NCBI GenBank assembly: GCA_038205755.1
Contig: JBBRBN010000038.1
Coordinates: 1 to 37,130, forward strand
Source: JANNWF01 sp038205755
GTDB taxonomy: Bacteria; Pseudomonadota; Gammaproteobacteria; Xanthomonadales; Xanthomonadaceae
DNA: 37,130 nt
Direction of reading: 5' to 3'
How positions within the stretch are numbered: the stretch's first letter is position 1; every line of letters begins with the position of its first letter. A model generated the notes under the pieces. That model ran no database searches and was not told where the DNA came from. It was given only the letters and a program-made list of their open reading frames with translations. Positions 25,969-34,492 of the stretch are shown here, one piece after another. A program made the translations under genes and the position numbers.

Positions 25969-27000
25969 TCAGCCTGGCAGCAGGCGCAGGGCCGCGCGCG
26001 AGTCCGCAACTGCCACCAGCAGGCGCTCCAGACCCAGCCAGGCGTCCCCATCGGCGCGGCCCTTGGCCATCCGCTCGACCCGGCCGCATTCGGCCGCCAA
26101 CCGCGCGGCCAGCGTCGGGTTGACCCGCGCCAGCGCGCGCCGGAAGGCCGGCTGGCGCGAATCCCAGATGCCGCACTGGGCCATGCTTTGGCTCAGATTG
26201 CCGCCGCGCTCGGCGACCTCAGCCAGTCGCGCCAGCGCCTGCAGCTGACCGGCCAGCCAGGGCAGCAGCCCGGCCACCTGCTCGCCTTCGCCACGCAGGC
26301 CCTCAACGATGCGCAGCGCGCGTCCGGCATCGCCGGCGATGGCCGCCTCCACCATGCCGAATACGTCGAAACGGGCCATATCGGCGACCAGCGCCTCGAG
26401 CCGCGGCGCGTCAATCCGCTCGCCGCCGGCCAACAGCGCCAGCTTGTCGATCTCCTGCGCAGCTGCCAGCAGATTGCCCTCGACCCGGGCGCTCAACAGC
26501 GCCACCGCATCGGTGGCGGCATCGACACCGCGCAGCTTCAAGCGGCGGGCAATCCAGCCGCCGAGCTCATTCGGCTTGAGCGGCCAGACCGGCAGCAGCA
26601 CGCCACAGCCCTCCACCGCGCGCGTCCACGCGCCCTCATGCTTGCGACTCCACTCGCCGCCGACGATCAGCAGCAGCAGATCGGGCGGCGGATTGGCGCA
26701 GTAGTCCTCGATCAGCTTGCCGCCCTCCTTGCCCGGCTTGCAGGTGGGCAGGCGCAGCTCGACCACCCGCCGCGCGGAGAACAGCGACATCGACGCCAGG
26801 CTGCCCTGCACCAGACTCCAGTCGAAGCCAGCCTCGACATCGAACACTTCACGCTCGGCATATCGCAGCGCGCGGGCGCGTCCGCGCAGCGCATCGGCAG
26901 CCTCGATCCGCAGCAGATCCTCGGCGCCGGCAATCAGATACACCGGCGCCAGCGACTCGCCCTGCAGGTGACGCTCGAACTGGGCGCCGTTGAGCGACAT
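25969..27000 (-). CDS. holA: HolA, DNA polymerase III delta subunit
   Basis: A 343-residue clamp-loader delta subunit, which opens the beta sliding clamp. The N-terminal domain reads LAPVYLIAGAEDLLRIEAAD and FDWSLVQGSLASMSLFSARR, the region that contacts the clamp. WPLKPNELGGWIARRLKLRG, LLAAAQEIDKLALL and the helical C-terminal collar (LLPWLAGQLQALARLAEVAE; WDSRQPAFRRAL) follow. E. coli HolA also has 343 residues. Start ATG 27000. It lies 166 bp after lptE and directly before nadD. Confidence 0.95.
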   Translation of the reverse strand: MSLNGAQFERHLQGESLAPVYLIAGAEDLLRIEAADALRGRARALRYAEREVFDVEAGFDWSLVQGSLASMSLFSARRVVELRLPTCKPGKEGGKLIEDYCANPPPDLLLLIVGGEWSRKHEGAWTRAVEGCGVLLPVWPLKPNELGGWIARRLKLRGVDAATDAVALLSARVEGNLLAAAQEIDKLALLAGGERIDAPRLEALVADMARFDVFGMVEAAIAGDAGRALRIVEGLRGEGEQVAGLLPWLAGQLQALARLAEVAERGGNLSQSMAQCGIWDSRQPAFRRALARVNPTLAARLAAECGRVERMAKGRADGDAWLGLERLLVAVADSRAALRLLPG

Positions 27001-27166
27001 CAGCGGCTTAACGCCAGCCCGCGGTCAACGCGGTCGCGCGTTCGCTGCCCATGCTGCTCGGCAGGCACCCGGTGCGGCCGGCAGATTCGTTCAACCAGCA
27101 TGCCGACAATCCGTTGTTTGCCCTGATTTACGCCCAGTGCTGCAGCGCTGGCCATCGCGCCCGATC

Positions 27167-27670
27167 TCAATGCAGTGCGGCCTCGATCCGGCGCAGGATG
27201 GCGGCCACCATGTCGCGCTCCATTTCGGCGCGCACCAGCTCCTCTTCGCCGGGGCTGCCCAGCGCGGCAGCTGAATCGAAGCTGTAAATGCGCTCGAGTT
27301 CGACCACCTGCAGCGGCACCCGCACCGATCCGGCGGCGTCGATCAGTTCGATCTCCACCCGATAGACCAAGGCAAATTCCTGCACGCGACCGCTGTCGCC
27401 GACGCTCAGCGGCCGCTGCACCAGACTGGCGCTGGGCAGACGCAGGCGCGCCGCGCCTGCGGCGGGGCTGTCGGCGGCCACCGTCATTGCACCGGATCGG
27501 CGCAGGGCGACCTCCAGATCCCGGTTAAGCCCGGCATCGGGATCGACCGCTTCGATCCGGATCCGCGACAGCTCGCTCGGCAGCAGGAGCGCCTGGCGCA
27601 GCTGGAAGCCACAGCCGGACAGGCCACCGATCAGCACCAGCCCAAGCAGAGCAATGAGCAGGCGGAGCAT
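27167..27670 (-). CDS. lptE: LptE, LPS-assembly lipoprotein
   Basis: A 167-residue outer-membrane lipoprotein that plugs the LptD barrel and helps insert lipopolysaccharide. The signal peptide ends in the lipobox LSGC, with Cys20 the lipidated residue (LIGGLSGCGFQLRQALLLPS). The GCGFxLR start of the mature protein and ELVRAEMERDMVAAILRRIE near the end are characteristic. The start ATG 27670 lies 1 bp after the leuS stop, the usual leuS-lptE-holA arrangement. Confidence 0.94.
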   Translation of the reverse strand: MLRLLIALLGLVLIGGLSGCGFQLRQALLLPSELSRIRIEAVDPDAGLNRDLEVALRRSGAMTVAADSPAAGAARLRLPSASLVQRPLSVGDSGRVQEFALVYRVEIELIDAAGSVRVPLQVVELERIYSFDSAAALGSPGEEELVRAEMERDMVAAILRRIEAALH

Positions 27671-27671
27671 C

Positions 27672-30272
27672 TCAGTTGGCCACGATGTTGACGATCTTGC
27701 CGGGCACCACGATTACCTTGCGCACGCTCACTCCTTCGATGAACCTCTGCACCATCGGCTGCGCCAGGGCCAGCGTTTCGATGGCGTCGCGAGTGGCCTC
27801 AACCGCGACCTCGATCTGCCCGCGCAACTTGCCATTGACCTGCACTGCCAGCGTCAGCGCATCGCGCTGCAGCGCCGCGGGGTCCGCCTTCGGGAACGGC
27901 AGATTCTCGATCAGCGTCTCACGGTGGCCCAGCGCCTGCCACAGACCATGGCACAGATGCGGCACGATCGGGTTGAGCATCAGCGCAATGGCCTGCCAGG
28001 CCTCGTGGGCCAGCGCCCGCGCCTGCGGATTCTGGTCATCAGACGCCTTCATCAGCGCGTTGACCAGCTCCATCACCGCCGCAATCGCGGTGTTGAAGGT
28101 ATAGCGCCGCGCGTAGTCGTCGCCAACCTTGTCGATTGTCTCATGCAGCTTGCGCCGCAGCGCCTTCTGTTCGGCACTCAGCGCCGCCGGGTCCAGCGCC
28201 GGCACCGCGCCCCCCGCAACATGCTTGCGAACCTGGTTCCAGAGCCGCCGCAGGAAGCGCGACATGCCCTCAACCCCGGCCTCGCTCCAGTCCAGGCTTT
28301 GCTCGGGCGGGGCGGCAAACATCGAGAACAGACGCACGGTGTCGGCGCCATAGCGGTCCACCATCAGCTGCGGATCGACGCCGTTGTTCTTCGACTTGGC
28401 CATCTTCTCGTTGCCACCGATGTGCACCGGCTGGCCGTCGCGGTTCAGCGTCGCACCGATGATGCGACCCTTGTCGTCGCGCTCGACGGTGACATCGGCC
28501 GGGTTGATCCAATCCTTGCCGCCGCCTTCCGCGTCGCGGTAATAGGTCTCGGCGATCACCATGCCCTGACACAGCAGGTTGGTCGCCGGCTCGTTCGCGC
28601 TGACCAGGCCCACATCGCGCATCAGCTTGTGGAAGAAGCGGAAGTACAGCAGATGCAGGATGGCGTGCTCGATGCCGCCGATGTACTGGTCGACCGGCAG
28701 CCAGTAGTTGGCGCGCTCATCGACCATGTCGGGTGCGCCGGGCGAGGTGTAGCGGGCGTAGTACCAGCTCGACTCCATGAAGGTGTCGAAGGTGTCGGTC
28801 TCACGCTCGGCCGCGCCGCCGCAGGTCGGACAGGTGGTCTTGCGCCAGTCGGGATCGGCCTTGATCGGCGACACGATGCCGGTGAACGCCACGTTCTCGG
28901 GTAGGACCACCGGCAGCTGGTCTTCCGGCACCGGCACCTCGCCACAGCTGGCGCAGCGGATCATCGGGATCGGGCAGCCCCAGTAGCGCTGCCGGCTGAC
29001 GCCCCAGTCGCGCAGGCGGTAGTTGATGCGGCGCTCGCCGCGCGAGCCCAGCACCTCGGCGATCTTGTCGAAGGCAGACCGGCAGTCCAGCCCATCGATC
29101 ACACCCGAATTGACCGCCCGCATCTGCGGATGGCTCTTGTCGGCGTACCAGTCCTGCCATTGACCCGCGTCATACGCGTGGCCCTGCAGTTCGATCACCT
29201 GCTTGATCGGCAGGCCGTACTTATGGGCAAACTCGAAGTCGCGCTCATCGTGCCCCGGCACCGCCATCACCGCGCCGGTGCCGTAGCCCATCAGCACGAA
29301 ATTGGCGGTCCACACCGGGACGCGCTCGCCGCTGATCGGATGGATGGCAAAGATGCCGGTCGCCATGCCGCGCTTTTCCTGCGTTTCCAGCTCGGCCTCG
29401 GTGGTGCCGCCGCGCTTGCAGGCGGCGATGAACGCGGCCAGCGCCGGATTGCTAGCCGCGGCACGCTGCGCCAGCGGGTGCTCGGTCGCGACGGCCATAT
29501 ACGTCACGCCCAGCAGGGTGTCGGGGCGGGTGGTGAACACGCGCAGGGTCTCGTCTGAGCCCGCCACCGCAAAGTCGATCTCCAACCCTTCCGAGCGGCC
29601 GATCCAGTTGCGCTGCATGGTCTTGACCGAGTCCGGCCAGCCGTCGAGAGTGTCCAGTTCGTCGAGCAGCTCCTGCGCATAGGCAGTGATCTTCAGGAAC
29701 CACTGCGGGATCTCGCGTTTCTCGACCAGTGCACCAGAGCGCCAGCCGCGGCCGTCGATGACCTGCTCGTTGGCCAGCACGGTCTGATCGATCGGATCCC
29801 AATTCACCACGCTGTTCTTGCGATAGACCAGGCCCTTGCTGAACAGCCGCACGAACATCCGCTGCTCGTGCTGATAATAGTCCGGCCGGCAGGTGGCGAA
29901 CTCGCGCGTCCAGTCGATGGCAAACCCGAGCAACTGCAGCTGGCTGCGCATGTGCTCGATGTTGGCGTAGGTCCACTTGGCCGGCGCGGTGTTGTTCTTG
30001 ATCGCGGCGTTTTCCGCCGGCAGTCCAAACGCATCCCAGCCCATCGGCTGCAGCACGTTGAAGCCGAGCATCCGACGGTGGCGGCTGATGACATCGCCGA
30101 TGGTGTAGTTGCGCACATGACCCATGTGCAAAGCGCCGGATGGATACGGCAGCATCGACAGGCAGAAATACTTGGGCTTATCGCTGCGCTCGCTGACCTC
30201 AAACGCACGCTCGCGCGTCCAGAATGACTGTGCGGCGGATTCTATTGCGCTGGGTTCGTAGGTCTCGTGCAT
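27672..30272 (-). CDS. leuS: Leucyl-tRNA synthetase
   Basis: An 866-residue class I aminoacyl-tRNA synthetase (E. coli 860 aa). I chose ATG 30272, giving MHETYEPSAIESAAQSFW; the upstream open frame runs into the MITE region. The HIGH motif is in SMLPYPSGALHMGHVRNYTI. The CP1 editing domain contains TTRPDTLLGVTYMAVATEHP and the MAVPGHDERDFEFA block. A four-cysteine zinc site is visible (CASCGE and CPTCGG). The second signature reads KMAKSKNNG rather than KMSKSKNNG. It is the first gene of leuS-lptE-holA-nadD-rsfS-rlmH. The promoter should lie in 30273-30381, before the MITE. Confidence 0.97.
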   Translation of the reverse strand: MHETYEPSAIESAAQSFWTRERAFEVSERSDKPKYFCLSMLPYPSGALHMGHVRNYTIGDVISRHRRMLGFNVLQPMGWDAFGLPAENAAIKNNTAPAKWTYANIEHMRSQLQLLGFAIDWTREFATCRPDYYQHEQRMFVRLFSKGLVYRKNSVVNWDPIDQTVLANEQVIDGRGWRSGALVEKREIPQWFLKITAYAQELLDELDTLDGWPDSVKTMQRNWIGRSEGLEIDFAVAGSDETLRVFTTRPDTLLGVTYMAVATEHPLAQRAAASNPALAAFIAACKRGGTTEAELETQEKRGMATGIFAIHPISGERVPVWTANFVLMGYGTGAVMAVPGHDERDFEFAHKYGLPIKQVIELQGHAYDAGQWQDWYADKSHPQMRAVNSGVIDGLDCRSAFDKIAEVLGSRGERRINYRLRDWGVSRQRYWGCPIPMIRCASCGEVPVPEDQLPVVLPENVAFTGIVSPIKADPDWRKTTCPTCGGAAERETDTFDTFMESSWYYARYTSPGAPDMVDERANYWLPVDQYIGGIEHAILHLLYFRFFHKLMRDVGLVSANEPATNLLCQGMVIAETYYRDAEGGGKDWINPADVTVERDDKGRIIGATLNRDGQPVHIGGNEKMAKSKNNGVDPQLMVDRYGADTVRLFSMFAAPPEQSLDWSEAGVEGMSRFLRRLWNQVRKHVAGGAVPALDPAALSAEQKALRRKLHETIDKVGDDYARRYTFNTAIAAVMELVNALMKASDDQNPQARALAHEAWQAIALMLNPIVPHLCHGLWQALGHRETLIENLPFPKADPAALQRDALTLAVQVNGKLRGQIEVAVEATRDAIETLALAQPMVQRFIEGVSVRKVIVVPGKIVNIVAN

Positions 30273-30381
30273 GGCGACGTAGCAACCGGATTGGGACTGC
30301 CCCGCAGGCGCGGGCAAAGTCGAGCACAGTAGCTTAGCCGGTGGACGGCGGAAAGCGCGGGTCCAGCGGTGGGCTGCGGCC

Positions 30382-30548
30382 TTAACCCGCATGTTTCAGG
30401 AATCTCACACGCCTTCGCTTGCCTCTTGTCCGCGCAAGGGATTTTCCTCAGTCGGTCGTATGGCCCGATGCGCCGCTCCTCCGGTAGTCCCTTGTGCGAA
30501 CAATATCCTGCGCGATCATCGCGCGAATTCATGAAACATGCGGGTTAA
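30382..30548 (-). mobile_element. MITE-like palindromic element, copy D
   Basis: TTAACCCGCATGTTTCAGGA at the left (30382 on) and TCATGAAACATGCGGGTTAA at the right (to 30548) are inverted repeats, with TTAA at both borders. The internal arms are in the opposite orientation to copies A, C and E: CTCACACGCCTTCGCTTGCC comes first and GATCATCGCGCGAATTC last. The right end is followed by a second copy of its last 14 bases. Confidence 0.9.
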
Positions 30549-30563
30549 CACATGCGGGTTAAC
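30536..30563. repeat. 14-bp tandem duplication of the MITE end
   Basis: ACATGCGGGTTAAC occurs twice head to tail, at 30536-30549 and 30550-30563. The first unit is the right end of MITE copy D. Confidence 0.85.
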
Positions 30564-30697
30564 AATGGCAGCCAGTGCCAGCGGCACCCGCCGCCGCGCC
30601 GGACCACTCAACACCCTTGCGCTGCCAATTTCAGACTGACCGCCCGAGGCTGCTATCGTTTCGGCGCCTGGATTGCCCGCGCTGAGGAGCCTGCACC

Positions 30698-32740
30698 ATG
30701 CATCGAAGCGCCACCCGCCTGCGCCTGACTGGCCTGCTGCTGACTGGCCTGCTGCTGGCTGGCGGTCTCGCGCCGGGCCCGCATCAGGTCGCGGCGCAGG
30801 ACGGCGCGGACAGCTGCCCACCGGCAGCTCGCCTCGTCCAGATGGCTGAGCTCGCCAACCGCGACAGCGATGCCGGCGCGGCAATCCAGCGGCAGCGCTG
30901 GGAGGCCCTGATCGCCGCCCACCAGGCCTGTCGGGACGTGGCAGCAGAGGCCGCCGCTTTGGGCGCCTGGGGTGAGCACGCGATCCGCCGTTTGGCTCGC
31001 GACGAGGCGCTGGCCATCGAAAACACCCGCTACGCCTTGGCGTCGCGCGCCGGCCTCGACTACCAGCGCGCCGAAGCGGCGGCGCGGCTGGGAGTCGCTT
31101 TGGGTAACCGCGGTGAAGCCGATCTCGCACGGCGCAGGCTGCGCGAAGCCAGCAGCACGTTCGAGTCGCTGGGCGCTTGGTCAGAGGCGGCCGACGCGCA
31201 GTCGAGGCTGTCGCGTATGAACCGGATGGACGGCGATTACCTGGCCGCCCTCACCGACGAGAAGATGGCGCTGGCCTTCCGCCGCCGGCTCGATCCGCCG
31301 CCCAACGCCTGGCGCTCGCTGCAGAACCTGGCGATCCTGTATGAGCAGCTGGAGCTCCCGGACGACGCGCGAAGGCGCTACGCGGAAGCGCTCGACGAAG
31401 CCGAGCGCGAGGGCAATGAAGCGAGCGTCGTGGTCGTGCTGTCTGGGTTCGCCGGGTTTCTCAGTGATTTTGGCGCCGCGCACGCAGTTCAGGCGCTGGC
31501 CATGGCGGAACGTGCGGCGAGCATCGCAAAACGGCTGGACGTGCCGATACAGGCAAGCTCGGCGCTACTGCAGGTCGGCCGGGCGCAGACGAATCTTGGC
31601 CACCTTCAGGCCGCTGACGGCGCATTGGTCGACGCGCTGGCGTTCGCGGCCCGGGTGCAGAGTGAGCCGATGCGGGCACACATCCTTTTGCGCCACGGCG
31701 AACTGGCGCAACTGCAGGGCGATCTGCCGCTGGCGCTGCAGCGTATCGAGCAGGCGCGTGCCCTGTACGAAGCTCAGGACAATCGCCATCGACTGGTGAA
31801 AGTGCATACCGCACTGGAGTTGCTATATGCCGCAATGGGTGACGAATTGAGTGCCGCACGGTCCGGCCGCGAGCGCTTTCGCCTGCGTGACGAGCTGATC
31901 GGCGCCAAGGCCAGCGGCAAGCTGGGCGAGCTGCTCAGCCGCTTCGAGCTCAGCGAAGAGCGCCGCCGCAGCGACCGTCTGGCGCAGGAGAACGCGGTTA
32001 CCGAGCTGACGCTGGTGGCCGGACGCCAGCAGCTGCGCACCGTCTATCTGGTGGTTGCCGCCATCGGCACCGCCCTGCTGCTGCTGGCATGGCGACACGT
32101 CACGGCGCGGCGCCTTTACCACCTGCTGCATCGGCAGAACCAGGTGATGCTGGAGCAGGCGGCGCAGCTCAAACAGGCCAATCAGCAGCTGACCGAGCAA
32201 AGCCAGCGCCTCTACCAGACCAGCACCACCGATGCGCTGACCGGCGTGCACAACCGTGCCTACGGCATGCAGCGACTGCATGAGCAGCTGCAGGCAGGCG
32301 GTAGCAGCCGCCAGTCTGCAGTCGTCATTATCGATATTGACCACTTCAAGGCGATCAACGACCGCTACGGTCACCCCGGCGGCGACGCCCTGCTGGTCGC
32401 CGCCGCGCGAGTGCTGCAGCAGGCGCTGCCAGATGGCGCTGAACTGAGTCGGGTGGGCGGCGAGGAATTCATGGTGCTGCTCCCGGACATCGACAGCCGC
32501 CAGGCGTTCGACATCGCCAATGCGCTGCGTGCGCAGGTCCGCGCCGCCTCCGTGGAACGGGATGGCCAGCGGGTCTCGGTCACGATCAGCGTCGGCATTT
32601 GCCTGGTCGACGCCGACACCGAGACACCCGCCCAGCAGGCCTACGCATATGCCGACGCGGCCCTGTACCGAGCCAAGCGCAGCGGACGCGACTGTGTCTG
32701 CATGCACACGGCGAGCAGCGTCAGCACGCCGGTGTATTGA
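30698..32740 (+). CDS. Diguanylate cyclase with periplasmic TPR sensor domain
   Basis: A 680-residue protein. The signal peptide or anchor (about 8-33) contains a tandem LTGLL repeat. It is followed by a TPR-like helical domain outside the membrane (about 60-420: AEAAARLGVALGNRGEADLA; LGHLQAADGALVDALAFAAR), one membrane helix at about 447-466 (VYLVVAAIGTALLLLAW), a coiled-coil linker and a C-terminal GGDEF domain. The domain opens TDALTGVHNRAYGMQRL and has DIDHFKAINDRYGHPGGDAL and the active-site loop RVGGEEF (~587-591). It should make cyclic di-GMP in response to a periplasmic signal. The inhibitory RxxD site is absent (PDGA at that place). ATG 30698 has a strong GAGGAG ribosome site. Confidence 0.92.
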   Translation: MHRSATRLRLTGLLLTGLLLAGGLAPGPHQVAAQDGADSCPPAARLVQMAELANRDSDAGAAIQRQRWEALIAAHQACRDVAAEAAALGAWGEHAIRRLARDEALAIENTRYALASRAGLDYQRAEAAARLGVALGNRGEADLARRRLREASSTFESLGAWSEAADAQSRLSRMNRMDGDYLAALTDEKMALAFRRRLDPPPNAWRSLQNLAILYEQLELPDDARRRYAEALDEAEREGNEASVVVVLSGFAGFLSDFGAAHAVQALAMAERAASIAKRLDVPIQASSALLQVGRAQTNLGHLQAADGALVDALAFAARVQSEPMRAHILLRHGELAQLQGDLPLALQRIEQARALYEAQDNRHRLVKVHTALELLYAAMGDELSAARSGRERFRLRDELIGAKASGKLGELLSRFELSEERRRSDRLAQENAVTELTLVAGRQQLRTVYLVVAAIGTALLLLAWRHVTARRLYHLLHRQNQVMLEQAAQLKQANQQLTEQSQRLYQTSTTDALTGVHNRAYGMQRLHEQLQAGGSSRQSAVVIIDIDHFKAINDRYGHPGGDALLVAAARVLQQALPDGAELSRVGGEEFMVLLPDIDSRQAFDIANALRAQVRAASVERDGQRVSVTISVGICLVDADTETPAQQAYAYADAALYRAKRSGRDCVCMHTASSVSTPVY

Positions 32741-33003
32741 CGGAAAGCAAGGAATGGGACGCCAACACGCTCTCGGCCCTGCTGGTCGCCTGGTTCTTGG
32801 GTCTGGGCCCATTCGGGTTCGGCAAGCGCGTGGCCATCGGCGTCGCGCTCGGCCTGTTCGCCTGGCTGGTGATCAGCGTGCCGCAGTGGATCTGGTATCG
32901 CTTCCCGCTCGAGCTCACGCTCGGCAGCCTGATCAGCTGCCTGCGCGGCTGGCTGCTGGCAAGCGTGCCGATGGCCTGGTGGCTGGGGCGCGACGGTCGA
33001 TGA
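32737..33003 (+). CDS. Small predicted membrane protein
   Basis: An 88-residue frame. A TTG at 32737 overlaps the stop of the GGDEF gene (TTGA), and no ATG is in frame near the start. It encodes LTESKEWDANTLSALLVAWF, a helix around GFGKRVAIGVALGLFAWLVI and another near ISCLRGWLLASVPMAWWLG. The hydrophobic pattern is that of a real membrane protein, and the overlap suggests translational coupling. No family recognised. It might also be the 3' part of a truncated gene. Confidence 0.5.
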   Translation: MTESKEWDANTLSALLVAWFLGLGPFGFGKRVAIGVALGLFAWLVISVPQWIWYRFPLELTLGSLISCLRGWLLASVPMAWWLGRDGR

Positions 33004-33640
33004 GTACGCTCGATCAGGGTTTCAACGCAACGCCGGGGTGATCGGCCACGGCGTCGCCTCCTGCAGAGCGTTTCGGCCAGTCGAAGCGCGCCGCCGATAC
33101 GCTGCTGGCGCAATTGTCGATGCAGCGCGCCGTGGTCAGTGGCGGTACCGGGAAGATTCCCGACGCGCTGCGGACGTGGCACGCGCAGCCCGGCCGACGG
33201 GTGTTCTACTGCGGCTCAGGGGCGCATGCGGGCGAGTCTTTGCTGGAGGCCGCTGGGCGCTCAGCGCGGACCGTGGTGAAGACGCTGGCGTAACGCAGGA
33301 AGTCGAACCACACGCCCCTGGTTTCATCCAAGCGGGCGTCTCTCGGCCAGGCACACCCGGAACGGCTGCTGAAGCTTCGCGCCCGAGTGTGCGATCCCGA
33401 ACGGAAGACCGACTGCGCCGAGGGCAGCATGGAATCACGATCCCGAACGCCCGCACTGGCGGCGCTCCGGACGTGTCGGTCGCTGCAGGTCACCAGCCCC
33501 AGAAGCGCCAGTCGCACGCCTTGCGGCCGGCCTTCTTGGCAGATGTCTGCACGGATTTGCCCACCCGCAGTCACTGCACGTGGCTGGTCCTCACGCACGA
33601 GGCCAGGCTCACCGCAGGCTCAACGTACAAGGATCATCCA
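33004..33640. other. 637-bp stretch with one orphan frame and no recognised gene
   Basis: The frame 33042-33293 (stop TAA 33291) reads SKRAADTLLAQLSMQRAVV, GTGKIPDALRTWHAQPGRRV and FYCGSGAHAGESLLEAAGRS. It looks more protein-like than chance but has only an internal ATG (33120) and no ribosome site. From 33294 to 33600 I see nothing convincing on either strand. A minus-strand frame ending near 33500 contains KKAGRKACDWRFWGW, also unassigned. The region may be gene debris. Confidence 0.35.
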
Positions 33641-34156
33641 ATGAACAACTCCAACGTCAGGTCAGAAAGCGAGGAAGTCGCGAAGAAGGAAGAGGCGGAT
33701 CGGGCCAATCGCGATCCCATCACCGGCGCACCCGGCTCACACCCCGTCGGCACCGGGCTGGGCGGTTCGTCCGGCGGTGTCGCCGGTGCACTCGTCGGCA
33801 CTGCGGTCGCCGGGCCCATTGGCACCGTCGTTGGCGCCGTGGTGGGTGTGGTTGCCGGCGGCCTCGCCGGCAAGGCGGTCGGCGAATCGTTGAATCCGAC
33901 CGAAGAGGACACCTACTGGCGCGGTCGCCACAGCGATGAGCCCTACTACGAGAGCGGTCGCAACTACGACGACTATGCGCCCGCCTATCGCACCGGGTAC
34001 ATGGCACGTGCTGAGGACGGCACGCGCACGTTTGATGAGGCCGAATCCGACCTGCAGGAACGCTACGAGCGTGAGCGCGGTGAGTCCCGGCTCGAGTGGG
34101 ATCAGGCGCGCCCTGCAACCCGTGCAGCATGGGAGCGCGCCGGCAAAAGCTCTTAG
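33641..34156 (+). CDS. Glycine-zipper protein (probable stress/envelope-associated)
   Basis: A 171-residue protein. ATG 33641 follows AAGGA by 7 bases. A hydrophilic N terminus (SESEEVAKKEEADRANRDPI) leads to a small-residue hydrophobic segment at about 40-80 (GTGLGGSSGGVAGALVGTAV; IGTVVGAVVGVVAGGLAGKA) with repeated GxxxG spacing, typical of glycine-zipper membrane helices. The C-terminal part is acidic and aromatic (DEPYYESGRNYDDYAPAYRT; ESDLQERYERERGESRLEW). Similar proteins occur in beta- and gammaproteobacteria, often near stress genes, without a defined function. It has no signal peptide. Confidence 0.85.
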   Translation: MNNSNVRSESEEVAKKEEADRANRDPITGAPGSHPVGTGLGGSSGGVAGALVGTAVAGPIGTVVGAVVGVVAGGLAGKAVGESLNPTEEDTYWRGRHSDEPYYESGRNYDDYAPAYRTGYMARAEDGTRTFDEAESDLQERYERERGESRLEWDQARPATRAAWERAGKSS

Positions 34157-34492
34157 CGCTGAGGAAGGCGCCTGTTCAACGCAAGCGCGGCAGATCGTTT
34201 ACGCCCGCGCTGCATTGAACTTCAGTTTCGACAGCGGCGCCTTCTGGCGCCGCTGTCGTTGATGGGTGCTCCCGAGCTGGCTGATGGAGGGAACAAACGC
34301 TTGAAAACCCGAACTGAGGGGGACCAAGCGGATCCCGCGCAACGACACCGGAAAAAGCTTTCCGCCGCGCCTGCGTGACCGGTCGGCACGGCGGCACGCG
34401 CGCAGTGCGCCTTCGCCATCTGGTATTTGCGTTCATGGGACGCCAAACAGCAGGGGCTGGCCGAAAGGCTCGGGCGCGCCTGAGCACGCAGG
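34157..34492. other. Gene-free spacer after the glycine-zipper gene
   Basis: Apart from the stem-loop at 34230-34257 I see no feature. A minus-strand frame around 34350-34450 (SHERKYQMAKAHCARAAV) has a plausible composition, but no start or homology that I can defend. Confidence 0.3.
34230..34257 (+). terminator. Perfect 12-bp stem-loop, possible terminator of the glycine-zipper gene
   Basis: GACAGCGGCGCC-TTCT-GGCGCCGCTGTC is a perfect stem with a tetraloop, 73 bp after the stop. The following bases (GTTGATGGG) do not form a T-tract, so it may stabilise the mRNA end rather than terminate intrinsically. Confidence 0.5.

Larger units (their letters stand above)
30273..30697. other. Divergent intergenic region between leuS and the TPR-GGDEF gene
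   Basis: It holds MITE copy D and its duplicated end (30382-30563). The leuS promoter must fall in the 109 bp on the left, or be supplied by the element. The right part ends in GAGGAG, 8 bases before ATG 30698, a strong ribosome site for the TPR-GGDEF gene. No other gene is seen. Confidence 0.4.

Noticed and set aside
25964..26176. An N-terminal extension of NadD
   Set aside because: It lies inside holA in another frame; the conserved GGTFDPVHxGH start fits ATG 25963.
25774..27126. A 450-codon plus-strand frame
   Set aside because: Antisense to nadD and holA; Gln/His/Arg-rich shadow.
27654..28904. A 416-codon plus-strand frame
   Set aside because: Antisense to leuS; no domain and biased composition.
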